A stretch of 64,000 nucleotides of DNA, taken from Verrucomicrobiota bacterium (GTDB lineage Bacteria; Verrucomicrobiota; Verrucomicrobiia; Opitutales; Opitutaceae). The position numbers and the translations under genes are program-made. Shown here piece after piece: positions 53,571 to 63,000 of the stretch. The notes below the pieces were generated by a model. The model was not told where the DNA came from. It worked only from the letters and a program-made list of their open reading frames with translations, and searched no databases. Each line of letters opens with the position of its first letter. Position 1 is the first letter of the stretch. Location of the stretch: contig JAEYWP010000032.1 of the NCBI GenBank assembly GCA_023428905.1, forward strand, positions 124,001 through 188,000. The letters are read 5' to 3'.

Positions 53571-56500
53571 GTGCCCCCCTACCCTGCAGTGCCGTTCCCG
53601 CGGCGCCTTACCCCGACGCTTTGCGCGGTCATCGTCTGCATCCTGGGCTGGACTCTGCCCACAGCGCCAGCCGCCTGCGCCCAGCCCCGCGGCCTGCCCT
53701 TTATCCGCACCTACCCGCTCGATGACATTGGAAATGTTCCGCGCGGACTTCGCCTGGGGATCGACAGCCGGGGGCGAGTCGCGGTGATGTACGATGGCGT
53801 GTATTCAGTCCTTAACGACACCGCCTGGGTCGACCGCATGGAAAGCTCCTCGTCACGCGTCAGGATGACCACGGTGCGTTCCCTGGGCGGACGCTATTTC
53901 TACGGCGGACGCGGCTCCTGGGGGGAGGTTGAGGTGACGCACGAAGGCCGGTTTCGGCCAGCCCCCCTGGTGCCGGCAAACGCCCCCGCGTGGACGGCCG
54001 TGACTGCGTTCAACAACGTGATCTGCACGCCTGAGGGCGCCTTTTTTTATGAGCTCAACGGCGTGGTATATTGGGACGCCGCCAGCCGCACCAACCACTT
54101 TTATCCCATGCCCCGGCTGTCCGAGGCATTTCTCTTCCGCCAGCGACTGATCGCTTCGTGCGAGGACGGCTCATTGCACGAAATAGACCCCGCTTCGGGT
54201 ACGACCCGGGAACTCACGGTCGCCGGTCTCGACCGCAGGACCGTCGCAATGTCCGCCCCGCTCGATAGCGACCAGACACTGCTCCTCGTTTCGGGAAACC
54301 AGCTGATGGTGTTCGACGGCCAAACGGTGACGCCCTGGGGGCCCCAGGCCCGGCACCCGCTGGAGGGACAGGTCACGGCACTCGCTCCTTTGGCGGAGGG
54401 TGGAGTGGCGGTCGCCCTCAACGGAAAGGGCCTGTATCTCTTCAACCCGGAAGGCACGCTGCGATGGGCCCTCGAGCTGCCGGAGTTCCATCGCGTGAGC
54501 AGCATGATCGCAGGCGAGGCGGGCGTCGTGTGGGCGCTCGGCGAGAACGGCGTCCACCGGGTTTACCATGAATCGCCCGTGACCGGATTCGGCCAGCGTC
54601 TGGGACTCTCCGTCTCCTGGCCGCAGATCGTGCCCTGGGACGGCACGATCGCCATTTGCTCCCGCCAACATCTCTACCGGATGGAGGATCCGGTCCCGGG
54701 TCACCCCACCCGCTTTCGCCCTCTCTTCGGGCCCCCGGAGATCGAAGCCAACCAAATCGCCTCGAGCGGCTCTCTCCTCCTCGCTGCCAACGCAAGGCAG
54801 GTCTACTCGGTTGAACCCTCGGGAAAAACGACGCCGGTGCTGGAGATCGAGAACACCGCCGGGATGGAATTCGTCGCCCCGGAAACCTGCCTCATCATCG
54901 GCAGCAAGGAAATCGCCGCCGTACGCCGCGAAGGTGGGATCTGGCGCGAATGCGCTCCACGCATCCCCGGCATCGGTGACTCCCCGATTGCGGTGCAGAA
55001 ACACCAGGCGGTTTGGATCGAAATGGGGGGAGACCGCGTCGCCCGCCTGCAGCTCGAGCACGACCGCCTCATCCTCGACCCCGTGGCACTACCCTGGACC
55101 GGCGCGGGATGGACCAATGTCGGCGCCATCGGCAACACCATCATCCTCACGGGCGGCGCCGGCCAGCGCTGCTACTACGACGAGAACGAGGGGCGCCTCG
55201 TGAAAGATGCCCGGCTGGACGCGTTGTTGGGCCGCTCGCCGTACTGGATCCTGAGGATCCGGGAGGATCAGCAGGGGATCCTCTGGGCCACCCACGCGCA
55301 GGGCCTCGTCACGTACACCCCGCAGGGTGGCGAGTATGCGATTGATTGGGCAACCTACGAGTTGAGAAACGACTCCTATCCGCGCGTGCACCTCTTCGAC
55401 GGCGACGACACCTGGGTCTCAGCCGGACGCTCGATCTATCACGTGGAACGTTCCGTGCGGCGGAAGTCAGCCACTCCGCAGGCGCAGCTCGTTTCGGTCT
55501 TCGCCGATCAGAAGAGGCGCGAGCTTCTCCAGGAAACCGAGTCGGGGCGCGGTCCCGCTCGCTTTTCCGGCGACGACAACAGCCTCAGTTTCCGCTTCTT
55601 TTCCGGGACCTATGCCTGGATCTCGCCTCCACAGTATGAATACAGGCTCGGCTCGTCTGAGGCGTGGACCGCGGTCGACCCCAGCCTGGTCCTCCGCTTC
55701 CCGAAATTGCAGGAAGGGGCCTATCGCCTCGAGGTGCGGCCGGCCGGCCCGCGCAGCCAGGACCGGGCCCCCTTCACCTACTCGTTTGCCATCGATCCTC
55801 CCTGGTACCGCACCGTGGGAGTGAGGGTCACGGCCGGCGGGCTGGCCTTGCTCGGCCTTGCCGGAATCGCCCGGTGGACCACCGTCCGCGCCTCGAAACG
55901 GACCGCCATGCTGGAGCGGCTGGTCGGCGAGCGAACGCGCGAACTGGAACGCACCATGGAGCAGCTTGGCGAGGAGACCCGTAACGCCGCGACACTGGCC
56001 GAGCGCACCCGGCTCGCCGGAGAAATTCACGACAGCGTGCAACAGGGACTGAGCGGCGCCATCCTGCACCTCGACACCACCATGACGCATCCGTCGCTCT
56101 CACCACCGCTCCACGCCCAGTTGGACGTGGTGAGGAACATGCTCTCGTATTCCCGGGAGGAGGTGCAGCAGGCGGTCTGGAACCTGGAATCGCCCTTGCT
56201 TCATAATTCCACCCTCGCCGCCGCCCTCCAGAAACTGGTGACGTTTATCAACTCCGGACCCGCCACCATCGAGGTCAGTGTGCCGGAGAAAGGAGCGACC
56301 TTGGAACCGGCCATCCAGCACAACCTGCTCCGGATCGCCCAGGAGGCGCTGACCAACGCAGTCAAACACTCGGGCGCATCGCGTATCCAACTGTCGTTGT
56401 GGACCCACGACGACGCGGTGGAACTGACGGTGTCCGACAACGGGCGCGGCTTCGACCCCGATCTCGCGAGGTCGGGCAAGCACTTTGGCCTGAGGGGAAT

Positions 56501-56600
56501 TCACTCCCGGGCAAAGGCGATCCAGGCAACGCTCACCATCAGCAGTCGCCCGGGTGAGGGAACCACCGTCGGGGTGCGACTCTCGAGGACCCACCCATGA
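53571..56600 (+). CDS. Sensor histidine kinase, propeller/Y_Y_Y type
   Basis: About 1,009 aa from the GTG at 53571, chosen because it gives a signal peptide (RLTPTLCAVIVCILGWTLPT); upstream in-frame sequence looks non-coding and overlaps TonB receptor 3. A long periplasmic beta-propeller (about 45-640) ends with IREDQQGILWATHAQGLV, followed by Y_Y_Y (about 670-745), one transmembrane helix (about 749-769) and a coiled coil. HisKA_3 has His820 in GEIHDSVQQG, and the ATPase domain has AQEALTNAV and DNGRGFD. It is a full-length paralog of the truncated kinase at 1-1523. It overlaps its regulator by 4 bp (ATGA). It resembles the sensor half of Bacteroidetes hybrid two-component systems, but as a separate kinase with a NarL-type partner. 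Confidence 0.93.
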   Translation: MPPYPAVPFPRRLTPTLCAVIVCILGWTLPTAPAACAQPRGLPFIRTYPLDDIGNVPRGLRLGIDSRGRVAVMYDGVYSVLNDTAWVDRMESSSSRVRMTTVRSLGGRYFYGGRGSWGEVEVTHEGRFRPAPLVPANAPAWTAVTAFNNVICTPEGAFFYELNGVVYWDAASRTNHFYPMPRLSEAFLFRQRLIASCEDGSLHEIDPASGTTRELTVAGLDRRTVAMSAPLDSDQTLLLVSGNQLMVFDGQTVTPWGPQARHPLEGQVTALAPLAEGGVAVALNGKGLYLFNPEGTLRWALELPEFHRVSSMIAGEAGVVWALGENGVHRVYHESPVTGFGQRLGLSVSWPQIVPWDGTIAICSRQHLYRMEDPVPGHPTRFRPLFGPPEIEANQIASSGSLLLAANARQVYSVEPSGKTTPVLEIENTAGMEFVAPETCLIIGSKEIAAVRREGGIWRECAPRIPGIGDSPIAVQKHQAVWIEMGGDRVARLQLEHDRLILDPVALPWTGAGWTNVGAIGNTIILTGGAGQRCYYDENEGRLVKDARLDALLGRSPYWILRIREDQQGILWATHAQGLVTYTPQGGEYAIDWATYELRNDSYPRVHLFDGDDTWVSAGRSIYHVERSVRRKSATPQAQLVSVFADQKRRELLQETESGRGPARFSGDDNSLSFRFFSGTYAWISPPQYEYRLGSSEAWTAVDPSLVLRFPKLQEGAYRLEVRPAGPRSQDRAPFTYSFAIDPPWYRTVGVRVTAGGLALLGLAGIARWTTVRASKRTAMLERLVGERTRELERTMEQLGEETRNAATLAERTRLAGEIHDSVQQGLSGAILHLDTTMTHPSLSPPLHAQLDVVRNMLSYSREEVQQAVWNLESPLLHNSTLAAALQKLVTFINSGPATIEVSVPEKGATLEPAIQHNLLRIAQEALTNAVKHSGASRIQLSLWTHDDAVELTVSDNGRGFDPDLARSGKHFGLRGIHSRAKAIQATLTISSRPGEGTTVGVRLSRTHP

Positions 56601-57244
56601 GCGCTGAAAACCAGACCCGCAGCGCGGGAAAAATCCGCCTCCTCGTTGCCGACGATCACATGGTGATGCGCATGGGACTGGTCTACGCCGCCTCGGCCCA
56701 GCCTGACATGCAGGTGGTCGCGGACGTCGACTCGGGCGAGGAGGCCATCGAGGCCTACCGCACCCACCATCCGGATGTTGTCATCCTCGACCTGCGCATG
56801 CGCGGGCTCGGCGGCTTGGAGACAATCCGCGCCCTGCGGTCGGAGTTTCGCACCGCCCGCATTGTCGTCTTCAGCAATTACGCCCGCGGGGAGGAGGTGT
56901 ACCAGACGCTCAAGGCAGGCGCCGCCGGATTTGTGGTCAAGACCATGGACCTCGCGCACCTGCTCGACGCCATCCGCCGCGTTTTTGCGGGCGAAAAGTA
57001 CGTCCCCGCCGAACTGGCGGTGCGGATGGCGGAACGCAGCTTCTCTCCGCTCTCCGAGCGCGAGACCGAGGTCCTGACCCTCATCGCCAAGGGTCGCAGC
57101 AACAAGGAAATCGCCGCGACCCTGGCGGTGGCCGAAAGCACCATCAAGCTGCACGTCACCAACATTCTCTCGAAGCTGGAGGTGAATGCCCGAACGGAGG
57201 CGCTGGTGGTCGCGGTCAAACGCGGGATCATCGACATCGTTTGA
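56597..57244 (+). CDS. NarL/LuxR-family response regulator
   Basis: 215 aa. Receiver domain: VADDH, phospho-acceptor Asp65 in VVILDLRM, Lys in FVVKTM. LuxR helix-turn-helix: LSERETEVLTLIAKGRSNKEI, then ILSKLEVNARTEAL. It overlaps the stop of kinase 3, so it is cognate. It is highly similar to the regulator at 1507-2145, whose kinase is also paralogous, so the whole pair has been duplicated. It ends 41 bp from the convergent metallophosphoesterase stop, with no clear terminator. Confidence 0.95.
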   Translation: MSAENQTRSAGKIRLLVADDHMVMRMGLVYAASAQPDMQVVADVDSGEEAIEAYRTHHPDVVILDLRMRGLGGLETIRALRSEFRTARIVVFSNYARGEEVYQTLKAGAAGFVVKTMDLAHLLDAIRRVFAGEKYVPAELAVRMAERSFSPLSERETEVLTLIAKGRSNKEIAATLAVAESTIKLHVTNILSKLEVNARTEALVVAVKRGIIDIV

Positions 57245-57285
57245 CGGGGAAACCGCTGTCGCCACGACCACCTGGGCCAACCCGG

Positions 57286-58023
57286 TCAGCCTTCGCCAAC
57301 ACCAGCGAGGACGCGATCGGAAGCACGACCGCCGGCGGCGTGCAGGGGGGGCACCTTCACCTGAGCCGCGAAACAGCGGGGGCCGGTCACACTGTCGGTG
57401 ACATGGATGAGGCTCCCCCGTGCCAGGTCGATCAGGACGTAGTTGGGGAAACGTCCCTGCCGGTTCTGTCCCGGATTCACGAAGTGGATACCCCGGCGAC
57501 TGTCATGCCAGCGCAGGGGACGATGCACATGACCGGCGAGGACCCAGGTGGGCGCAATGGGGGCACCCCAAACCGAGCTCCCCCGGTCACCCTGGTCCTG
57601 CCCTTGCTGGTTGCGGGCGATGTCGACCCCCACGGGAGGGGAATGCACCACCCAGACATCCGCCTCGGGCCGGCTCCGGTCGACGGCACCGACGGCCGCG
57701 ATCCGGGTGTCGCCAAAGGTGCGGCGCTGGCCATCGACCTGAACGCGGTCGCTGGCCAGATCCTGCATCCAGGTCGCGGGCAGCCATCGGGCATCGCGAT
57801 CGTCCCAGACCAGGTCGTGATTGCCGCTGCACAGGCACACCGGTGACGGGAGATCGCGCACCCAGGCCGACACCCAATGCATCTGCTTGGTCGGGTAAAC
57901 GGGATGGGCGTGATCGAGGATGTCACCGGAAATGACGAGGAGATCGTGGTGAGGGGCGGAGTCGGAGAGCCAGTCGAACCAGCGCTTGTCGAAATGGAGG
58001 TCGGATACGTGGAGAATCGTCAT
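57286..58023 (-). CDS. Calcineurin-like metallophosphoesterase
   Basis: 245 aa from the ATG at 58023, preceded by CCTCCC; a longer in-frame start at 58089 adds 22 residues without family character. All metal-site motifs are present: SDLHFD, ISGDILDH, CSGNHD, VVHSPP and AGHVHR, plus NPGQNRQG near the end. There is no signal peptide, so it is cytoplasmic. The substrate (phosphodiester, nucleotide or protein) cannot be told. It is convergent with response regulator 3 and does not appear to belong to the glycan cluster; it may mark the edge of that region. Confidence 0.92.
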   Translation of the reverse strand: MTILHVSDLHFDKRWFDWLSDSAPHHDLLVISGDILDHAHPVYPTKQMHWVSAWVRDLPSPVCLCSGNHDLVWDDRDARWLPATWMQDLASDRVQVDGQRRTFGDTRIAAVGAVDRSRPEADVWVVHSPPVGVDIARNQQGQDQGDRGSSVWGAPIAPTWVLAGHVHRPLRWHDSRRGIHFVNPGQNRQGRFPNYVLIDLARGSLIHVTDSVTGPRCFAAQVKVPPLHAAGGRASDRVLAGVGEG

Positions 58024-58725
58024 GGGAGGAAACGTCGTCTGGGTGTGCGGGTACGGGCGTGGTCGAGCGGACCACGCAGGCATGGGCAAAGCAGTCGCTA
58101 GGCGACTGACGGAAAGTTCAGCTGGCCCCGATCATCTCCCGCTGTCCGTGCCAGCCGCGTCAGGACGCGGTGGCCGTGCGGGTGAGACCGGGTGCCACAT
58201 GACAGATACACGGCACCACGCCGGTAAGACGGCAGGGGTAGGAAGGTGCGTTCGTGTTCATGTCGGAGGGGATTCGTCGGAATAAGACGTTCGATGCAGC
58301 CTTGTCAAGTCGGCTTTTCGGCGTCACCGGCGTGTAACTACACTGTCTTAACGTTACTTTGTGAGTCATCAAGCGCTCAACCTCCAGATCTCGGGCCCGG
58401 GCTTGACACTGCCGCAGTGCAGGGCTGTGTTGCCGCCGTGAACCGGTCCACACCAACCCCCGCCGCTTTCGGAGCCTGCCGCAGCAACGGCGCCGCGCCC
58501 GAATTGCTCATCTGCCTTGGGGGCACCGGCGCCGACGGCTGAGAGAGCACGCCTGACCAGGCGTCTCATCAGTCCTCACGGCTCCGGCTCAAATCGTTCT
58601 CACCCGCTGGCCGTCGCACGGCGCCCCCCGCGCCCCCCGCCGGCGACCGTGTTCCCTTCTCAATCGCAACTGCCGTCGTTCACCGCGCCTGAGCGCGCCC
58701 GGACGCCGCTCCCTCCTACTCACGT
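58024..58725. other. 702-bp non-coding stretch with hairpins
   Basis: I see no convincing gene here. Hairpins: CAGTCGC-tag-GCGACTG (58092-58108) and ACGCCTG-ac-CAGGCGT (58549-58564). The part 58280-58380 is AT-richer than its surroundings and could carry promoters for either flank; TTGACA at 58403-58408 is a possible -35 box, but no good -10 follows. A small RNA is possible but not supported by any family I recognise. Confidence 0.4.
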
Positions 58726-58971
58726 ATGAATCAAGACTCAAAACCCGCGCTCTCCCACACCAACGCTCGCCGCATGCAGGCATGGGCAAACACCACCTAT
58801 CCGGCCGACGCCACCGACCGCTGTGCAGTCGTTTCGGAATACCTCGCCCAACTCGATGACGACGCGGCGGCCTCCCTGCTCAAACGCGGCTGGCCGGAGG
58901 TCTTTGCCGAGGCCGAACGCGAATGGCCCGAGGCATTTGCCCCGCAGCCGTCTGAATCCGCCGGCGCCTGA
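58726..58971 (+). CDS. Small hypothetical protein, 81 aa
   Basis: An acidic, Ala-rich protein of 81 aa, probably all helical, with a Trp-rich C-terminal half (KRGWPEVFAEAEREWPEAFA) and a central DDDAAASLLKRGW. No signal peptide, membrane segment or known motif is seen. GC-rich third positions and a hairpin just after the stop support it as a gene. It stands alone between a 702-bp gap and a convergent DUF4886 gene. I do not recognise a function. Confidence 0.6.
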   Translation: MNQDSKPALSHTNARRMQAWANTTYPADATDRCAVVSEYLAQLDDDAAASLLKRGWPEVFAEAEREWPEAFAPQPSESAGA

Positions 58972-58978
58972 GTCCCGA

Positions 58979-59001
58979 GGGGCCCGTACTGCACGGGCCC
59001 C
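58979..59001. terminator. Hairpin between convergent genes
   Basis: A 9-bp perfect stem GGGGCCCGT (58979-58987) and ACGGGCCCC (58993-59001) with a 5-nt loop, 8 bp after the small gene stop and 38 bp from the convergent DUF4886 stop. There is no T-tract on either side, so it may be a weak or Rho-assisted terminator. Confidence 0.45.
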
Positions 59002-59039
59002 CGCCCCACCCGTGGCGTCAGGGGGGACAAACTCCCCAC

Positions 59040-60044
59040 TCATTGAGAGTTGCCCCGCCCGCCGGAGGGCGTGCACGACCCTGCGCGTGCTGCCAGGACT
59101 GCGGTTTGGGCAATGGCCTGCAGCAACCGCGCATCCGCCTCCCCCAGCGCCTCCGGCCGGTACGCAATCGGCCTTTCCGACACGCCGAACAGCGTAAAGT
59201 GGAAGACGAGGGCACCAAGATAACGTCCCGCGACGTTGGCGTGGATCGCATCCAGCTCGACCTGCGGGGTGCCGTTCGTGGGGTCGGGCTTCACCCGCCA
59301 TCCCACATTCAGGCTCCTGCTCTGGTCTGGAATTGTATCCGGCGTTACGCTACTTCTTTCCACCAGCGGAGGGAAACGCCACCTCCGGGTGGAACGCGCC
59401 AGATGAAAAGCGTCGCCCACCACGACCAGGCGGAAGCCGGTTTCCCTGGAAAGTGCGTCGTAGGCGTCACGGAGACCGCTGTACATCCGGTCGGGCGTGA
59501 AGCCGTCATTGCGGAAGAAGATCGGGTGGTCCTCGCGGTAGGCCCACGTCTGGTGGAGCACGATTTCTGCCTGGGGAGCGCCGTCGCGAATGGCGGCGAT
59601 CAGCTCCTCCACCCAGGGGTGATAAGTCTCCAGCCTAAAACTGAGGTGGCTCACCTGCTGGATGGTTATGACGTCCCACGCACGCGCCCCCAGCACTTCC
59701 GGCAGGCTGTAGGCAGGATCGCCGCCCTCCGCCAGTGTCGGCAGTCGATACGGCCGGCCCGCCGCGTCCGCAGGGTTCTCGCGAAAGGCTCGGAGGTGCT
59801 CGACATGCCGCTGCAGGGATGCGCCGCCAAGGTTGGCCCGAAACACCTCAATCTGGCTTCCCGCGGAAGCAGCCACCTCCGGCAGATAGCGCGTCGCATC
59901 GTCCGCAAAACTGTTACCGATGGTCAGGAGCCGAAGCACCTTCCCGTCTGCCGCCAATGCGACAGCAGGGAGGAAGAAGAGAAAAAGGCACAGCAGCCAC
60001 CCCCGTGGGCGAATGTGCTGTGCCTGCGCCGACGCTGGTCTCAC
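59040..60044 (-). CDS. DUF4886 (SGNH-hydrolase-like) secreted protein
   Basis: 334 aa from a GTG at 60044 that overlaps the stop of the large upstream gene (GTGA), so the two are probably translated together. Signal peptide GWLLCLFLFFLPAVALA. The opening LLTIGNSFADDATRYLPEVA is the DUF4886 hallmark and places a Ser like the SGNH block I nucleophile; a late Asp-x-x-His (ELDAIHANVAG) could complete a triad. DUF4886 proteins are common in polysaccharide clusters and are thought to be carbohydrate esterases; the substrate here is unknown. It follows a GH16-like protein, which fits a role in glycan processing. Confidence 0.88.
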   Translation of the reverse strand: MRPASAQAQHIRPRGWLLCLFLFFLPAVALAADGKVLRLLTIGNSFADDATRYLPEVAASAGSQIEVFRANLGGASLQRHVEHLRAFRENPADAAGRPYRLPTLAEGGDPAYSLPEVLGARAWDVITIQQVSHLSFRLETYHPWVEELIAAIRDGAPQAEIVLHQTWAYREDHPIFFRNDGFTPDRMYSGLRDAYDALSRETGFRLVVVGDAFHLARSTRRWRFPPLVERSSVTPDTIPDQSRSLNVGWRVKPDPTNGTPQVELDAIHANVAGRYLGALVFHFTLFGVSERPIAYRPEALGEADARLLQAIAQTAVLAARAGSCTPSGGRGNSQ

Positions 60045-63000
60045 TCCTCCGTACCTTCCACAAGTTCGCCGCCGGCGCGAATCTCGAGTCGGTCACTCAT
60101 CACATGTCCGCGCAGCGTGGCTTTGCGTCCAATGCTCACCTTCCCGTTGGGAGCAATCACCCGCGCGTGCAGCACGGCCTTGTCCTCGAGGTCGAGGCGG
60201 CCGTCGACCATCTCGACCTGCAGGAGGTCCGGGTCCTCGGCTGATCCGGCGGTCCCCTCCAGCTTGAGCGACTTGCCAATCCTCAGGATCACCGGCCCGA
60301 CCACCTGCAACACCGCTTTGTCCTCCAGCGACAGCTGCGTGAAACCATAGACCGACGGCTCGCTCGCCCCCTCGACTCCGAGACGGAAGCCGCCCGCCTT
60401 GGCCGTGAAGTCACCGTACGCACCCGCCGGTACGTTCACCACACCGACGTTGCGATGGACGGTCAGGTCGCGGACGGTGGCAAAACTCCCCACGTTGTCA
60501 TTCGGGTTGCGGAGATGCACCTCGCGCGTGCCCGTCGGCGCAGCCGGAGCGGAGACGGTGGGCACAGCGGCAGGATCCACGCGCCGCACCAGGAAACGGA
60601 GCAGGGCATTTCCGCGGAGGGACACCTGGTGATGGGTCGGCCCCACCGCGCCAGTCGCGTCGCGCACCCCGCCAAAGGTGGGATTGCCGTGCACACTGAG
60701 GGCTGGCGTACCAGGCATGAGCAAATCCCCCGTGATGCCCGCGTTGCCGGTGAGTTTGAGCGTATCGGCAGCGAGCAACTGCACGGAGCCGAAGACGTCA
60801 CCGTCGATATCGGGCGCCCGGCGCACCGCCGCTGTGGCGCGAATCCTCACCACGCCTTCGGCGCTTCCCTGGTAGTTCGCATGGTTGATCCGAGCCGTCA
60901 CCGGATACACGCCCGGGAAGCTCGGTGCCCCGCTTCCACCGGAGTAGGTCAGCACGACCTCAAGGCCGTCCGGCGTGGTCTGGACAACCGCAGGCTTCGG
61001 GCTGCCATCGTACACCTGCTCCACGTCGACCAACGCAATTGAGGCGGCCGCGGGGCGCACAGTGAACGCCACCTCAACGTCGGGGGCCGGTCGATACTGG
61101 TCATTCCCCGCCTGGCTCGCACGGATTCTCACGGCCCCCGCGCCGAGGATCGACACGGTGTGCCCCGCGATGGAAACGGAGCCTTCCACGACGGTCAGCG
61201 CCACGGGCAATCCGGAGCTGGCCGAGGCGTACACGGTGAAGTCCGCATCCCCGAAAACCTTGTCTCCAGGAGACGTCAGCTGGATCGTCTGCGCCGTCTC
61301 GCCCACGATGAAGCTCAGCGTGACCGGCTCGGCGGGCATATAATTGCGGTTTCCGGATTGCGACGCGCGTAGCGTCACCGTGCCGGCGCCCGTGAGCGTA
61401 ACGGTTTCTCCCTGCAGCGTGGCGGGGCCGCCCACCACCTCGTAGTGGAGCGGCAACCCCGAGCTGCTCGTGCCGGTGAGGGCGAAGGGCTCAGCCGACA
61501 CCGGCTTGGGGCCGGGATTAGGAAACGCGATCGTCTGCGTCGCCTGGGTAATGACGAGGGTACCTGCGGAGGTGCCGGTGTACCCCGGGTCCCCGATTCG
61601 GGCCACCACCGCATAGGCTCCGGCCTCAACCGGCGGGGTTGTCGTTCCATCGTAGGTGTACCACACGCTGAGCCCTTCGGGCACGGTGGTGCTCTGCGCC
61701 TGTTTCGGCTGGCCGTCGTAGGCGTGGGACAGCCCCAGCAGGGTGACTGTGGCCGCCGGGATGGTTCGCACCCATTTGACCGCGTCGGCCACAACCGGCC
61801 CGTTGGCGCCATCGTTCCTCAGGGTGAGCCGGGCGTCCGTCCCCGCCTGGAAGGTGTAGCTCCCAAGCGAATACCAGGTATTGTTCGGGGTGCGCTGGTT
61901 GAGCGTCAGCACGGTGGGCTCCGTGGCCCCCGCGTGATGGATGTCTACCTTGGCGTTGCTGGCCCGGGTGGTCTCGCTCGGCCAGCGCATCAGGATCTCG
62001 TAGCTGGCCGTCACGGCAATCGGCAGGGTGTAGGTTGCATGCTTCCCGTCGCCCAGGGCGGCCGCATGATAGCTGTTCAAGTAGGATCCGGGAGTCTTCG
62101 AACTCGTCGTCCAGGTCCCGGTGTAGGTGACGTTGGGATCGGCATCGTCCACGATCTGCTCAGCCCCGCCATCCGGCGCCGCGCCCACCTCGAGCGAGGG
62201 TGGCGACCGGCCCACAGAGTTTTCCCCCACCACGGTGTAATAATAGACGGTTCCATTTCCCACCGTGGTGTCGGTGAACGACAGCGCGTCCGTCACGATC
62301 GCGATGACGGTGGGCGACGGGTCGCCGGCCATCGTGCTCCGACGGACCTCATAGCGGGATGCCTCAGCCTGCGCATTGCTGCTGGCAGACCAGGAGAGCA
62401 GGACCAGCCTGTCTCCGGCTGAGACGGTCAGTCCGCCCGGTGCCGGAGGCGCGGACACCGGGGCGGCGATCTCATCGGGAACCCACCGCACGGCATCGGC
62501 GATGACGTTGCCGTTGGTGCCGTCATTTCGAAGGACCACGGTCGCCGGACCCGCCGACATCGGGTAACGACCGAGCAGCGTCCACTGATTGTTGTTGATA
62601 CGCTGGTTCACGACCTCAGTGGCCACCCCGCCTTGGTGTGAGATGTCGACGGGTGTATTCGACGCCCGCGTGGTCGAGGAGGGTGCACGCAGGTACACGT
62701 TGTACCAGCCGGAGTTCACGAGCGTGGTCGCGAAGGTCGCACGCTTTCCTCCGACCGCACCGGTGTTACGGTCGTGGTGGTATCCCACCTTGTAGAAGCC
62801 GGGTGCGGAGACACTGATGCCCCAGTCTCCCACATAGGTGCAGGCAGGGTCGGCATCGTCGACCGTGTAGGTGAGGTGGGGAGTGGCGGAAAGGGTCCCC
62901 GATGCGGGCGACTCGCCCACCGCGTTGCTGCCCGTGACCCGATAGTGGTAAGTGGTGCCGTTGGCCAGGCCTTGGTCCGTGTATTCCACCTGCTTGATCC

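Noticed and set aside
58549..58572. Hammerhead-ribozyme-like CTGATGAG with adjacent stem on the minus strand
   Set aside because: The stem after CTGATGAG is present, but the essential GAAA box after it is missing.
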